64,000 nt of DNA. It comes from Enterococcus sp. 9D6_DIV0238. GTDB taxonomy: Bacteria > Bacillota > Bacilli > Lactobacillales > Enterococcaceae. Below are positions 1 through 10,143 of the stretch, in pieces. Position 1 is the stretch's first letter, and each line of letters starts with the position of its first letter. The DNA lies in NCBI RefSeq assembly GCF_002174455.2, contig NZ_CP147246.1, forward strand, positions 1,949,501 to 2,013,500, read 5' to 3'. The notes under the pieces were generated by a model. That model saw only the letters and a list, made by a program, of their open reading frames with translations, did no database searches and was not told the DNA's origin. The translations under genes and the position numbers were made by a program.

Positions 1-236
1 GTTCTAACCAAGTAAATGACATTTTACAAAAATTACAATCAGAACAAGATACAATCCAAGGAAACTGGGAAGGTTCAGGTTTTGACAGCTTCAATGATCA
101 ATTTACTGCATTAAAACCAAAAGTAAGTGAATTCGCTGAGTTGTTGGAACAAATCAACAAGCAATTGAACGAAGTTGCTCAAATCATGGAAGAAACAGAC
201 CAAAATATCTCTTCAGCTATCGGAAGAGGTTTATAA
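1..236 (+). CDS. esxA: EsxA, WXG100 secreted protein (3' part only)
   Basis: The window opens inside this gene, and 77 codons before the stop are visible. The reading frame has a Trp-Glu-Gly turn (W codon at 66-68) between two amphipathic helices, which is the WXG100 hairpin signature. The protein ends in GRGL. WXG100 proteins are small helical substrates and functional partners of the type VIIb secretion machine. Position directly upstream of esaA matches the staphylococcal and bacillar loci. The N-terminus lies outside the window. Confidence 0.93.
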   Translation, partial: SNQVNDILQKLQSEQDTIQGNWEGSGFDSFNDQFTALKPKVSEFAELLEQINKQLNEVAQIMEETDQNISSAIGRGL

Positions 237-248
237 GAAACACATACT

Positions 249-293
249 GAGGAATAGGGAGGGCACTTGCTCCTCGCTGTTCCTCTTTTATTT
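249..293 (+). terminator. Hairpin plus T-rich tract between esxA and esaA
   Basis: GAGGAATAG (249-257) pairs with CTGTTCCTC (277-285), nine pairs with one G-U, and TTTTATTT follows at 286-293. It looks like an intrinsic terminator or attenuator in the 70-bp gap. It would let esxA be transcribed in excess of the membrane components downstream. Confidence 0.6.
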
Positions 294-306
294 AGGAGAA
301 TGAGAG

Positions 307-3300
307 ATGAACAGTAAAAAACTTTATTACATTTTGAAATCTGTTTGGATGGTTGTCATACTGCTGATTATGCTGATTTTTATGAATCGCGATTTTACCG
401 ATATTTCTGCAAAAAAAGACGAAGAAGAAGATACACGCTTAAACATTGCACTTGTAAATGAAGATGCTGGTGTCAATCGAAATAACATAGACTACAATCT
501 GGGAGCAGATTATGTTAAGAAAATCGAAAAAGATGTTACTTATAACTGGTTTACTGTTAGCCGGGGAATCGCAGAAAATGGTCTAAAAAACGGCACTTAT
601 AATCTACTCGTAACGATTCCGAGCAATTTTTCAAGTAAATTATTGGAACTAGACAGTCCATCACCAGAAAAAGTACAAGTCAACTATAAGATCAACGCAA
701 ATGGTAATGCCACACTAGAAAATGAATCAAGAAGTGTTGGGAGAAAAATCGTGAACGACTTGAATCAGCAACTAGTGGATCTTTACGTGGTCAGTATTTT
801 AGATAACTTATTTACCGCACAGCAGAACATCGAAAAAGTATATAAAAATCAAACAGATTCTGTCAATGATTTTCAAAATATTTTATATCAGCCAACGTTG
901 AATTTTAAAGATTATTTACCTGCGATCACTTCGCAATCACAAAGTGCCTTACAAGCAAACGATTTGCTGACAACAGCATTGATCGATGCTATGAAAAATC
1001 CTGAAACACTTCTTGATGGTCATCAAGAATTTTCAACCTTGCTAGAACAATTAATGAAACAGCGTGCAGAAGGAAAGCTGACATATGAAGATTTTGTTTC
1101 GATCTTAACAAGTATGGATGATAACCTTTTAAGCTCTGAAACGAATGCGATGTACAGCATGCTTGAAAGTCTGAATCAATCCCTACAGGAGGATTTTGTT
1201 GCATCAGATAACGGCAACGGACGCTATATCCAGCAAATGAATGAGCTTAATGAACAGCTTTTAGCCTCTAAAGAAAATGTAGAAAAACAGATCACAGAAT
1301 TGGAAGGCATCGAAGATAAATACTTCGATACTTATAGTGAAGAGTTCTTTAAACAATTTAGGATATATGATCCTACCGAAGCATCTAAAGTAACCTTTGG
1401 ACAAGTATTATCCAAAATGGATTATGATAGCTCACAGCTTTCAAATGTTGCCAACTTTAATGCAACCTACTTGAAAAAAATGCAAGACCGTCTCGATAGT
1501 TTACCTTTTAAACAAGATACACGGGATATCAATGAATTTAACCAAGTTTTCCTATACGGCTACTTGCCATATACTGACGGACCTGCAATCGAAGATATTC
1601 GATCAAGTATCTACGGTAATTATGGAATGCTGGAAAATATAGACAAGATCAATCAAAAGATTCAAACAATAAATAATCAATATCCAGATAATCCTGCAAT
1701 TGCAGAATTAGAATGGAAAGTCGATAGTGAAACGATCAGTAACAGCCGATATCATCAAGATTTAAAATCAACTTACGAACGTTTGGTTGCAGCAAGAGAA
1801 GACGCCTTAAGTAAAGAACAGCGATTTGTGATCAATACTGAAAATTATAGAACGGAAGGCAGTATTACTTTTGGTGAGATTCCATCGACGATCACCCTTT
1901 TCAATAATAACCAAGTGATTAGTTCAGGAACTGTCTTACCTATCACAAGTACATCGATGCGTTTCACCTATACATTTACATCTGACTTTGACGAAACTGC
2001 TGGCGCTCCAGTAATCCCGATCACAGTCAAAAAAGTCATTCCTGCAGATCCAGTTGTAAAAACAGAAACTACTCGTTCACTACCTTCTGTGGCTGTAATC
2101 ACTGGCTCTGCTGAAGGCTTAACGACCGAAGAGACAACAACAGAAGAAAGCTCTATGGAAGAAACAACACAGTCTACCGAAAAAGAAACTGAGAAAATAA
2201 CAGAACAAGAGTCAGCGCCTCAAATTGAAACCTACACCGCCCGTGCTGCAGCTGGAGAATATACCGTAACTTGGGAGCAACCAATTGATCTATCTGCATT
2301 TTTAACGGAAAGATATCAATATGCAAATAGAAAATATTCCGAACAGTTAGGTAAAACAATTGAATTGTATGATACTGTCAACGCTGAATTACGAGAATTC
2401 GATAAATACCCATTTGATATCTTCAACAACTTACTTGATCTAAATATGACCGATATGTTTAAACAAGTATTGAATGGGACTTTTGCTACTGGACACTACA
2501 AAGATCAGCACGAAAAACTGAATTCTTTGAAACTTCAGGCTGCAGACATCGATCGACAATCAGAGAAAATCGGTGAGAAGCTGCAAGATATCCAAGCAAG
2601 CACAATGTCGTTGAATGAAAATGTCCAATCACAAATCAGTAATATCGAAGGGTTAAGAAAAACAATGTCAGAAGCAAATGAAGGACAAACAAAAGTGGCG
2701 TCTGACAACATAGAAACAGATACAGAGATTTCAGCTGTTGAGTCAATGCTATCTTCTGTTAAATCACAAGCAGAATTGGTTAAAGCAGCGTCTGAAATGA
2801 ACGTCAAAGAAGCCGAAGGCGTAAAATCTGTCTTTACATCCTTCGATCAGGAAGTGAACAATGCTCAGAAAAATGGAGAAGAGCTATCTTCAAATGCAGA
2901 TGTGATCATGGCGAATTTGAATGAAGAGCTGGCAAACAACAATGATTTTGTTTCGGCCTTTATCAAGGTCTTGAGCAATGCGCAAAAAGACGGTGTTCCA
3001 AACAATACGTTGCTGCAGTTTATCGCAAACCCAGTCAACGGAAAAGCAGAAGCAACGATCAAAACCACTGAAGTAAATGAACCATTCACTTGGATCTTGA
3101 TCATGTATACCTTGAGTCTATTTATTGCTTATCTATTTGCGACACAGCCTGTGATCAGAAAGGTCAAAGACAAATTCAAGCGGGAACAGCTATGGTTCAA
3201 AGATAACATTATGGAAACCATTGTTCTTAGTGCAAGTGCAGTTGGCATTGGCGTTGTGTTAGGAATCTTAAGTGTCAGTGAATTAGGCATCGTGAAAGAA

Positions 3301-3660
3301 TCTCAAATCGTTTGGGTCATGATGGTCGTCTTATTCATGCTGATTTTCTCACTGCTCAACCATTATGCACTAAAACAATTCCATATCGCTGGTTTTGCCT
3401 TCAGCTTATTCTTATTCATTAGTTACGTATTCGTGACGAATGCGATCGGAAAAACGAAAGGCAATAATCCAATGGTCGATATGATTCGTTCTATCAACCC
3501 ACTATCGATCGGAGAAAACAACTTAGCAGATATCTTAGCGAATAATGCACTGAATGTTGTACAGATCATTTTATATCTATTAGCGATTGCAGCTCTTGCG
3601 GCATTCAATATTTTTATTTGGAAACCAAGAAGGAAACTAAAGGAAGTGGCGAAAAAATGA
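307..3660 (+). CDS. esaA: EsaA, type VIIb secretion membrane protein
   Basis: A 1117-residue polytopic protein of the EsaA/YueB family. One membrane segment sits near residues 10-27, a very long extracellular part follows, and five hydrophobic segments lie in the last 170 residues. The extracellular part contains coiled-coil-prone stretches and a Thr/Glu-rich low-complexity linker around residues 595-640. Family members are surface-exposed parts of the T7SSb channel; Bacillus YueB is also the SPP1 phage receptor. An AGGAGA-type ribosome site precedes the start. The stop overlaps the start of essA (ATGA), so translation is probably coupled. Confidence 0.95.
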   Translation: MNSKKLYYILKSVWMVVILLIMLIFMNRDFTDISAKKDEEEDTRLNIALVNEDAGVNRNNIDYNLGADYVKKIEKDVTYNWFTVSRGIAENGLKNGTYNLLVTIPSNFSSKLLELDSPSPEKVQVNYKINANGNATLENESRSVGRKIVNDLNQQLVDLYVVSILDNLFTAQQNIEKVYKNQTDSVNDFQNILYQPTLNFKDYLPAITSQSQSALQANDLLTTALIDAMKNPETLLDGHQEFSTLLEQLMKQRAEGKLTYEDFVSILTSMDDNLLSSETNAMYSMLESLNQSLQEDFVASDNGNGRYIQQMNELNEQLLASKENVEKQITELEGIEDKYFDTYSEEFFKQFRIYDPTEASKVTFGQVLSKMDYDSSQLSNVANFNATYLKKMQDRLDSLPFKQDTRDINEFNQVFLYGYLPYTDGPAIEDIRSSIYGNYGMLENIDKINQKIQTINNQYPDNPAIAELEWKVDSETISNSRYHQDLKSTYERLVAAREDALSKEQRFVINTENYRTEGSITFGEIPSTITLFNNNQVISSGTVLPITSTSMRFTYTFTSDFDETAGAPVIPITVKKVIPADPVVKTETTRSLPSVAVITGSAEGLTTEETTTEESSMEETTQSTEKETEKITEQESAPQIETYTARAAAGEYTVTWEQPIDLSAFLTERYQYANRKYSEQLGKTIELYDTVNAELREFDKYPFDIFNNLLDLNMTDMFKQVLNGTFATGHYKDQHEKLNSLKLQAADIDRQSEKIGEKLQDIQASTMSLNENVQSQISNIEGLRKTMSEANEGQTKVASDNIETDTEISAVESMLSSVKSQAELVKAASEMNVKEAEGVKSVFTSFDQEVNNAQKNGEELSSNADVIMANLNEELANNNDFVSAFIKVLSNAQKDGVPNNTLLQFIANPVNGKAEATIKTTEVNEPFTWILIMYTLSLFIAYLFATQPVIRKVKDKFKREQLWFKDNIMETIVLSASAVGIGVVLGILSVSELGIVKESQIVWVMMVVLFMLIFSLLNHYALKQFHIAGFAFSLFLFISYVFVTNAIGKTKGNNPMVDMIRSINPLSIGENNLADILANNALNVVQIILYLLAIAALAAFNIFIWKPRRKLKEVAKK

Positions 3661-4127
3661 AGAAATTGACGATCTTACTTTTACTTGTAATCGGCCTCTT
3701 TTCATTTACTAGCACCTCTTACGCAAAAGAAACCTTACTAGATAATAACTTAGATTTAAAAACTGATCGCTTGAATCAAGATCAGATCGACAACGGGAAA
3801 GCGCAAAGCTTTATCGCTGAAGATCGACTTTTTGACAGCGAAATGATCGACAAAGTAGCAAATGCAAAAAAAGTCGAGGAAAAACAACGACAGGAAGATG
3901 AAGCACAATTCTTCTTGACCAAAGTACCGAAAACCAAAGAATACGATCACACCCAGCTATTTGCAGGTAATGATGTCGATTATGCAGCGGCGAAAAAAGA
4001 AGAAACTGTTGAGGCAGTTTCTTCCGGCGCTAAGCTGCTTCCTTTGGTTTTAGGCTTATTATTAGTCACTGTCGTGACATTAGTGTTGTATCACAGTAGA
4101 AAAAGAGGTCAGCAAAATGGCAGATAA
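3657..4127 (+). CDS. essA: EssA, type VIIb secretion protein
   Basis: A 156-residue protein starting at the ATG that overlaps the esaA stop, after AAAGGAAGTGG. A longer in-frame start at 3618 would lie inside esaA and lacks a signal-peptide-like beginning, so I reject it. Residues 1-20 form a hydrophobic signal segment, the middle is charged and helical, and a second membrane segment lies near residues 125-145 before a basic tail. This layout and the position between esaA and esaB fit EssA, a membrane component of T7SSb. The end overlaps esaB by 11 nt. Confidence 0.9.
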   Translation: MKKLTILLLLVIGLFSFTSTSYAKETLLDNNLDLKTDRLNQDQIDNGKAQSFIAEDRLFDSEMIDKVANAKKVEEKQRQEDEAQFFLTKVPKTKEYDHTQLFAGNDVDYAAAKKEETVEAVSSGAKLLPLVLGLLLVTVVTLVLYHSRKRGQQNGR

Positions 4128-4374
4128 TCAAGAACATATCAATATCACCCTTTTATACCAACAAGACAAAGACAAAACAGTAGATCTACGTATTCCGAAC
4201 AATATCACAGTCTACCGTTTTATCCGTGAATTGAACCAAATATTCAACAAAGAAAAAGACATTAAAAAATACCAGATCAAAGTCTTGAATAAAGGACTTT
4301 TACTAGATGAAGAAAAGAAGTTAAAAGATTATCCGATTACAAACGGAGACATAATTGAAGTGTTGGGAGAGTAA
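4117..4374 (+). CDS. esaB: EsaB, ubiquitin-like T7SSb component
   Basis: An 85-residue cytosolic protein of the YukD/EsaB ubiquitin-like family. It shows the beta-grasp pattern of short strands with a central helix (residues 26-45) and a C-terminal IIEVLGE strand. EsaB is required for, or modulates, T7SSb activity in staphylococci. It sits between essA (11-nt overlap) and essB (0-nt gap) in a tightly packed operon, which indicates coordinated expression. Confidence 0.92.
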   Translation: MADNQEHINITLLYQQDKDKTVDLRIPNNITVYRFIRELNQIFNKEKDIKKYQIKVLNKGLLLDEEKKLKDYPITNGDIIEVLGE

Positions 4375-5601
4375 ATGATGGAAACGATGAAAGACTTAGA
4401 ACTAATTATCGAAAAGCAAACATACACATTCAAGAAAACAGCAGAAAACTGGACACTTACCTTAAGAAAGTCTGAAGTTCAGGTCAATGAAGAAAAAGAC
4501 TTAGCCTTATTGAAAGTCGCACATCCCCTATTGATGGACACTGCAATCCAATGGGAAGAAGATGCTGTTACCTTTACTTATGAACTGCCAAAAGAACATT
4601 TGACCTTCGCTGAACTGAAAGCCGCAACCAAAGAAGAAAAACTGCGTGCAATGGCGAACATGGCAGCGATCGAGCAATTATTAGATTTACCTCTGACGTT
4701 CTTTATCCACCCAGAGAATATTTTATTCGATTACAACCTTTTACCTAAAGTCGCTTACCGTGGCTTAGCTGGAAAAATGCCGCCGAAAGTTACTGATCAT
4801 GCCCTACTATTGAGACAATACAAAAGCTTGATCATCGCCCTGTTTGAAAAAAATCAGGACTTCTCAAAGCTTTACGAAGGACAATTAGAAATCAAAAAAG
4901 GCTCTGAGTTTATCCAAACGATCATCAAAAAAGAAAGCTTCGAAGAAATCAGACAATACCTAGTGGAAAATTATGATCACACCGTAGAACGGATGAAAAA
5001 GACGACTAAAAAAGTCAGCAAAGCGAAATTCCAAGTCATGAAACAATTATCGATCTGGATGACTGTTTTAGCGGTTGTTTTAGTGATCCCTTTAGCTTAC
5101 CTGCTCTTTTTCCGTCTTCCTTTCTTAGATCGCATGCAAAACACAGATACAGCTTTCTTGAAAAATGACTATGAAGCAGTGATCACAACATTAGATCCTG
5201 TGAAAACAGCCAGCATCCCTTTTACACAAAAATATGAATTAGCCTACAGTTTCGTACAAGGAGAACCATTACAAGAACAACAGAAAAAAGTGATCTTAAA
5301 CAATGTAACCTTACGTTCAGATGAAACCTATTTAGATTACTGGATCGAAAACGGCCGCGGAAATCTTGACGAAGCCTTAGATGTAGCGAAAAACTTAGAA
5401 GATTCTGATTTGATCCTTTACGGTATCACGCAAAAAATCGAGCAAGTGAGAAAAGACACGAAAATGTCCGGAACAGAAAAAGAAGAAACCATCAGTAAAC
5501 TGGAAGACGACTACAAAAAATACAAAGAAAAACGTGATGAAAGTGTGAACGCTGCAGAAGCTGAACAAACACAAGGATCAACGGCGCAGGAGGGTAACTA
5601 G
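4375..5601 (+). CDS. essB: EssB, pseudokinase-like T7SSb membrane protein
   Basis: A 408-residue single-pass membrane protein. Residues 1-210 correspond to the cytosolic kinase-like fold of the YukC/EssB family, a membrane segment lies at about 227-246, and residues 255-380 form the helical extracellular part. The tail is highly charged. Two ATG codons lie in tandem at 4375 and 4378, and either could be used. EssB dimers form a central membrane piece of the T7SSb translocon and interact with the EssC ATPase encoded next. Confidence 0.94.
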   Translation: MMETMKDLELIIEKQTYTFKKTAENWTLTLRKSEVQVNEEKDLALLKVAHPLLMDTAIQWEEDAVTFTYELPKEHLTFAELKAATKEEKLRAMANMAAIEQLLDLPLTFFIHPENILFDYNLLPKVAYRGLAGKMPPKVTDHALLLRQYKSLIIALFEKNQDFSKLYEGQLEIKKGSEFIQTIIKKESFEEIRQYLVENYDHTVERMKKTTKKVSKAKFQVMKQLSIWMTVLAVVLVIPLAYLLFFRLPFLDRMQNTDTAFLKNDYEAVITTLDPVKTASIPFTQKYELAYSFVQGEPLQEQQKKVILNNVTLRSDETYLDYWIENGRGNLDEALDVAKNLEDSDLILYGITQKIEQVRKDTKMSGTEKEETISKLEDDYKKYKEKRDESVNAAEAEQTQGSTAQEGN

Positions 5602-8600
5602 ATGCAAAAGATACAAGCCATCCTCTACCTTCACGGCTATCGTTACCAATTGATTTTGGACGAAGAAAAAGCCCAAACGATCGGTCCAGATAACCAAGCC
5701 GCTTTACACGTACCCGTATTGTCAGAAACTGATATGTTAACGATTGAAAAGAAAGATGATTGGGTGTTGACGACTCAAGGTCAGGAACACGTTTTGCCAT
5801 TGAGTACACCTGTGACCTTCTCATTATCAGACGAACAGCCAGTCACTGTGATTTTGACACCAGTGACTAAATTACACATTTTTGACTTACTGGATAAAAA
5901 AGAATTGATCCTAAGTACAGATAAAGGCGCAACATTAGAATTAGCGAATGATCATCTGACGCATCCTTTATCTGCTATCTTGAAAAAGCAGGAAGATCAG
6001 TGGCTCTTGACTGTTTTATCCGGCGAATTAATGATCAACAATCGATTATTCACCAGAACAGAGTATTTACTAGAAAAAGGCGATGAAATTTCTTTCCTTC
6101 ATCATACACTGAAATTCTTTACGCATGAGATTCATGCCACAGAAGGCACGATCATCAAATCTGATCTATGCGAAATCTACACGTCTCGTTACGATGTTTA
6201 TGAGGACTATCCTGATTTCCACCGTTCGCCGCGGATCATTTATCGTGAGCCGGAAGAAAAAATCATGATCAATGCACCAAGTGATCCCAAAGATGCACCA
6301 AAGGATCAACTGATCAAAACCATTTTACCGCCAGTTGTGATGCTGATCGTAACAGTAGCGATGGCCTTCTTCCGTCCAAACGGATTATTCGTCTTAGCCA
6401 GTGCAGCAACGACCTTGATTACGATCATCTTTTCGATCACTAACTATTTCAAGAGCCGCAAAGAGCACAAGCAAAGCCTGATCGATCGTGAAATCAGCTA
6501 TAAAAAATATTTGATCGACAAGTCTGTTGAACTGCACCAGATCAACCAAGAGCAAAAACAAGGGCAACTGTATCATTATCCAAGTGTTTCTGAACTATTG
6601 GATATGACGAAAACGTACAGCCCGCGTATCTATGAAAAAACACCGCTGCACTTTGATTTTCTTTTCTACCGTTTAGGCTTAGGAAATGTGCAATCATCCA
6701 GCGAAATTTCGTATTCAAACAAAGAACGCGGAAAAGAAACGGATGATCTAGAAAAAAGCGGCTACGAGTTATACACGAAAAGCTTAGAGCTAACAGATAT
6801 GCCTGTTCTAGCCAATCTAACACATGGCCCTGTCGGCTATATTGGACCAAGAAGCTTAGTGTTAGAGCAATTACATTTACTAGTCAACCAACTATCTGTG
6901 TTTCATAGTTACCATGATCTACAGTTCATCTCGATCTTCCCCGAAGCGGAAAAAGCGCAATGGGAATGGATGCGCTGGTTGCCTCACGCGAAAATGCAGG
7001 ACGTGAATGTCCGCGGCTTTGTGTATAACCAACGTAGTCGAGATCAAGTGTTGAATAGTTTAAATCAAATCTTAAAAAACCGTAAAAACTCAATGGAAGA
7101 AAACCGTAATAGTCGGGATAGTACCATCTTCTCCCCTCACTATGTGGTCATGATCACCGATGAAAAATTGATTTTAGATCACGTTATCATGGAATTCTTC
7201 AATGAAGATCCAAGCGAGCTCGGCTGTAGTGTGATTTTTGTGGAAGATGTGATGAGCAGCTTATCCGATAATATCAAAACCGTTATCGATATCCGTGACC
7301 GTAATACCGGAGTCCTGTTACTGGAAGAAGGTCAATTGAAGAATACGCCGTTCCAGCTGGATCACTTCCCTGCCGACTTTGATAAAGAACAATTGCCTAG
7401 ATTATTGGCACCATTGAATCACTTACAAAATCTGAAATCAAGTATTCCAGAATCCGTCACCTTCCTAGAGATGTACGGCATCGAAACTTTTGATGAATTT
7501 AACGTGATCCAACGTTGGGCAGAACACTCTCCGCATAAAACCTTGGCAGTGCCGCTTGGTTTACGTGGAAAAGACGATATCGTTTATCTGAACCTCCATG
7601 AAAAAGCTCACGGTCCTCATGGTCTTGTCGCTGGGACCACGGGTTCTGGTAAATCAGAGATCGTACAAAGTTATATCTTGAGTTTAGCGGTGAACTTCCA
7701 CCCGTATGACGTCGCGTTCCTACTGATCGACTACAAAGGTGGAGGAATGGCGAACCTATTCCGGAATCTGCCGCACTTATTAGGCAGTATCACCAACTTG
7801 GACGGCGCTCAAAGTATGCGTGCCTTGATTTCCATCAATGCCGAGCTAAAACGCCGCCAGCGTCTTTTCTCTGAGAATAACGTCAACCATATCAATCAGT
7901 ACCAAAAATTATACAAAAACGGCGATGTAGACGAACCAATGCCTCACCTCTTCCTGATTTCGGATGAGTTCGCCGAGTTAAAAGCAGAACAGCCAGAGTT
8001 TATGAAAGAACTCGTTTCCACTGCTCGTATCGGGCGTTCTCTAGGAATCCACTTGATCCTAGCAACACAAAAACCAAGTGGTGTCGTCAATGACCAAATC
8101 TGGAGTAACTCGAAATTCAAGCTTGCCTTGAAAGTGGCGGATCGTGCCGATTCGATGGAAATGTTGAAAACACCAGATGCCGCAGAAATCACCCAAGCCG
8201 GCCGTGCATATCTACAAGTCGGAAACAATGAAATTTATGAGCTGTTCCAAAGTGCATGGAGTGGTGCAGATTATCAACCAGACAAAGATGAACAACAGAT
8301 CGAAGATCATACGATTTACCTTGTGAACGATCTCGGTCAGTATGAAATTTTAAGTGAAGATTTAAGTGGGTTAGAAAATGCGGATGATGTGAAACAGATT
8401 CCGACCGAATTAGATGCGATCATCGACGGAATCCATGAAGTGGCAGAACGTGAAAATATCACCCCTCTTCCTCGTCCTTGGTTACCACCATTGGAAGAAC
8501 GGATCATTGCGACGGCTTTACATCCTGTGGACTTTAAAGAAGCATGGCAGACAGAGAAACAGCCGCTTGAACCAGTACTTGGCGTTGTCGATGTCCCGAG

Positions 8601-10122
8601 TATGCAGGCGCAGGAAACCTTACGCTTGAATATGACCCAAGAAGGTCATATGACGGTCTTTAGTAGTCCTGGGTATGGAAAGAGTACGTTTATGCAGACG
8701 GTGGTCATGGACTTGGCGCGTGTGCATAATCCGGAAAGGCTAAATGTGTACTTGCTTGATTTCGGAACAAACGGATTACTTCCATTGAAGAAATTACCGC
8801 ATGTCGCCGATACGATGAGTATCGATGAAGAAGAGAAAATCGAGAAATTTGCCCGTCGGATCAATGATGAATTGAAACGCCGGAAGAAATTGCTGAGTGA
8901 GTATTCTGTCGCTAGTTTGGAAATGTATGAACGTGCAAGTGGTAAGGAAGAACCGATCATTCTTATCTTGTTAGATGGATTTGAAGGCATGAAAGGTGCG
9001 AAGTTTGAGGAGATTCTTGAAAAAGTCATTACTCAAGTTGCCCGTGAAGGTGCTGGGATTGGGATTCACCTACTTCTTTCTGCTGGTCGCCAAAATTCAA
9101 TGCGCATGACCCTTTCAAGTAATATCAAGACACAAATCGTGTTGAAGATGATTGATGATTCTGAGCCTAGAGCGATCGTTGGACGGACGACCTTAACGAT
9201 CGATGACTTGCCTGGACGTGGGTTGATCAAATTGGAAGAACCTGAGTTGTTCCAAACTGCTCTTCCAGCTGAGGGTGAAGATACACTTCAAATAATTGAA
9301 GCGATCCAAGAAGAAGTGGCGCAGATGGATGAACATTGGACTGGGGCAAGACCAGAACCGATTCCGATGGTACCGGAAGTCTTGTATTTTGAAGAGTTTA
9401 GACAAAGAAAACAAGTTCAAGAATTACTAGAACACAAACAAATTCCACTCGGTTTAGAATTTGAAGCTGTTGAACCTGTTGCAAAATCTATCCCTAGCTT
9501 GAATCAATTAGCTGTTTTTGCACCTAAACCAGAACGTTTACTTTATTGCTTAACAAGTATTCAGAACTTTATTGTTGATTCTGGTCATTATCAATACGCT
9601 ATTTTTGATGACCAAGAAGAAAACTTTGCTAATTATCGTGGCGGAGCAACTCATTATAGCTCAAATCATTCAGAGTATCCTGAAATCTTCCAAAAACTTA
9701 TTGAACTTATGGAGGATCGAGAAGACGATTTTGAAGATATGAAAGAAGATGGTGAAGTTGCCAATATGAAGGAATATTTAACAAAAATCACCCCATTCAT
9801 TTTAGTAATGCCAAATATTCCTTATGTGCTAACAGATATGCCTAGAGAAATGGAAGTAGCATTTGTAAAATTATTGCAAGATGGACCTAAAATGGGAATC
9901 TATCTTCTATTCGGTTCATTATTTAATGGAATTTCAGGATATGATGATGCTAGTAAATTACTAAAAACAATTAATAAAGGAATTGTTCTAGGAAAAGTGG
10001 CTGATCAAAACTTATTAAAAGCATCTAACTTAGGTTATCGCGAACCACAACTTGATGATACAGAAGGATACTTTGTAGAAAATGATTTCGCTGAAAAAAT
10101 AAAAGTATCATTGGGAAGATAA
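5602..10122 (+). CDS. essC: EssC, FtsK/SpoIIIE-type ATPase motor of T7SSb
   Basis: A 1506-residue motor protein. The first 190 residues resemble the paired FHA domains of EssC. Two membrane segments lie at about 237-281. The first ATPase domain has Walker A GTTGSGKS at 678-685 and Walker B with DE at 788-789. The second has GYGKST at 1024-1029 and LLDGFEG near 1124. The third C-terminal domain (from about 1250) has no Walker A motif, as is usual for a degenerate D3. Base composition becomes visibly more AT-rich from roughly 9.2-9.4 kb, within the sequence for that last domain. In staphylococci and Listeria this part of EssC is variant-specific and matched to the cargo genes downstream. Confidence 0.96.
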   Translation: MQKIQAILYLHGYRYQLILDEEKAQTIGPDNQAALHVPVLSETDMLTIEKKDDWVLTTQGQEHVLPLSTPVTFSLSDEQPVTVILTPVTKLHIFDLLDKKELILSTDKGATLELANDHLTHPLSAILKKQEDQWLLTVLSGELMINNRLFTRTEYLLEKGDEISFLHHTLKFFTHEIHATEGTIIKSDLCEIYTSRYDVYEDYPDFHRSPRIIYREPEEKIMINAPSDPKDAPKDQLIKTILPPVVMLIVTVAMAFFRPNGLFVLASAATTLITIIFSITNYFKSRKEHKQSLIDREISYKKYLIDKSVELHQINQEQKQGQLYHYPSVSELLDMTKTYSPRIYEKTPLHFDFLFYRLGLGNVQSSSEISYSNKERGKETDDLEKSGYELYTKSLELTDMPVLANLTHGPVGYIGPRSLVLEQLHLLVNQLSVFHSYHDLQFISIFPEAEKAQWEWMRWLPHAKMQDVNVRGFVYNQRSRDQVLNSLNQILKNRKNSMEENRNSRDSTIFSPHYVVMITDEKLILDHVIMEFFNEDPSELGCSVIFVEDVMSSLSDNIKTVIDIRDRNTGVLLLEEGQLKNTPFQLDHFPADFDKEQLPRLLAPLNHLQNLKSSIPESVTFLEMYGIETFDEFNVIQRWAEHSPHKTLAVPLGLRGKDDIVYLNLHEKAHGPHGLVAGTTGSGKSEIVQSYILSLAVNFHPYDVAFLLIDYKGGGMANLFRNLPHLLGSITNLDGAQSMRALISINAELKRRQRLFSENNVNHINQYQKLYKNGDVDEPMPHLFLISDEFAELKAEQPEFMKELVSTARIGRSLGIHLILATQKPSGVVNDQIWSNSKFKLALKVADRADSMEMLKTPDAAEITQAGRAYLQVGNNEIYELFQSAWSGADYQPDKDEQQIEDHTIYLVNDLGQYEILSEDLSGLENADDVKQIPTELDAIIDGIHEVAERENITPLPRPWLPPLEERIIATALHPVDFKEAWQTEKQPLEPVLGVVDVPSMQAQETLRLNMTQEGHMTVFSSPGYGKSTFMQTVVMDLARVHNPERLNVYLLDFGTNGLLPLKKLPHVADTMSIDEEEKIEKFARRINDELKRRKKLLSEYSVASLEMYERASGKEEPIILILLDGFEGMKGAKFEEILEKVITQVAREGAGIGIHLLLSAGRQNSMRMTLSSNIKTQIVLKMIDDSEPRAIVGRTTLTIDDLPGRGLIKLEEPELFQTALPAEGEDTLQIIEAIQEEVAQMDEHWTGARPEPIPMVPEVLYFEEFRQRKQVQELLEHKQIPLGLEFEAVEPVAKSIPSLNQLAVFAPKPERLLYCLTSIQNFIVDSGHYQYAIFDDQEENFANYRGGATHYSSNHSEYPEIFQKLIELMEDREDDFEDMKEDGEVANMKEYLTKITPFILVMPNIPYVLTDMPREMEVAFVKLLQDGPKMGIYLLFGSLFNGISGYDDASKLLKTINKGIVLGKVADQNLLKASNLGYREPQLDDTEGYFVENDFAEKIKVSLGR

Positions 10123-10143
10123 AGAAACGAAAGGAGTAACTGT

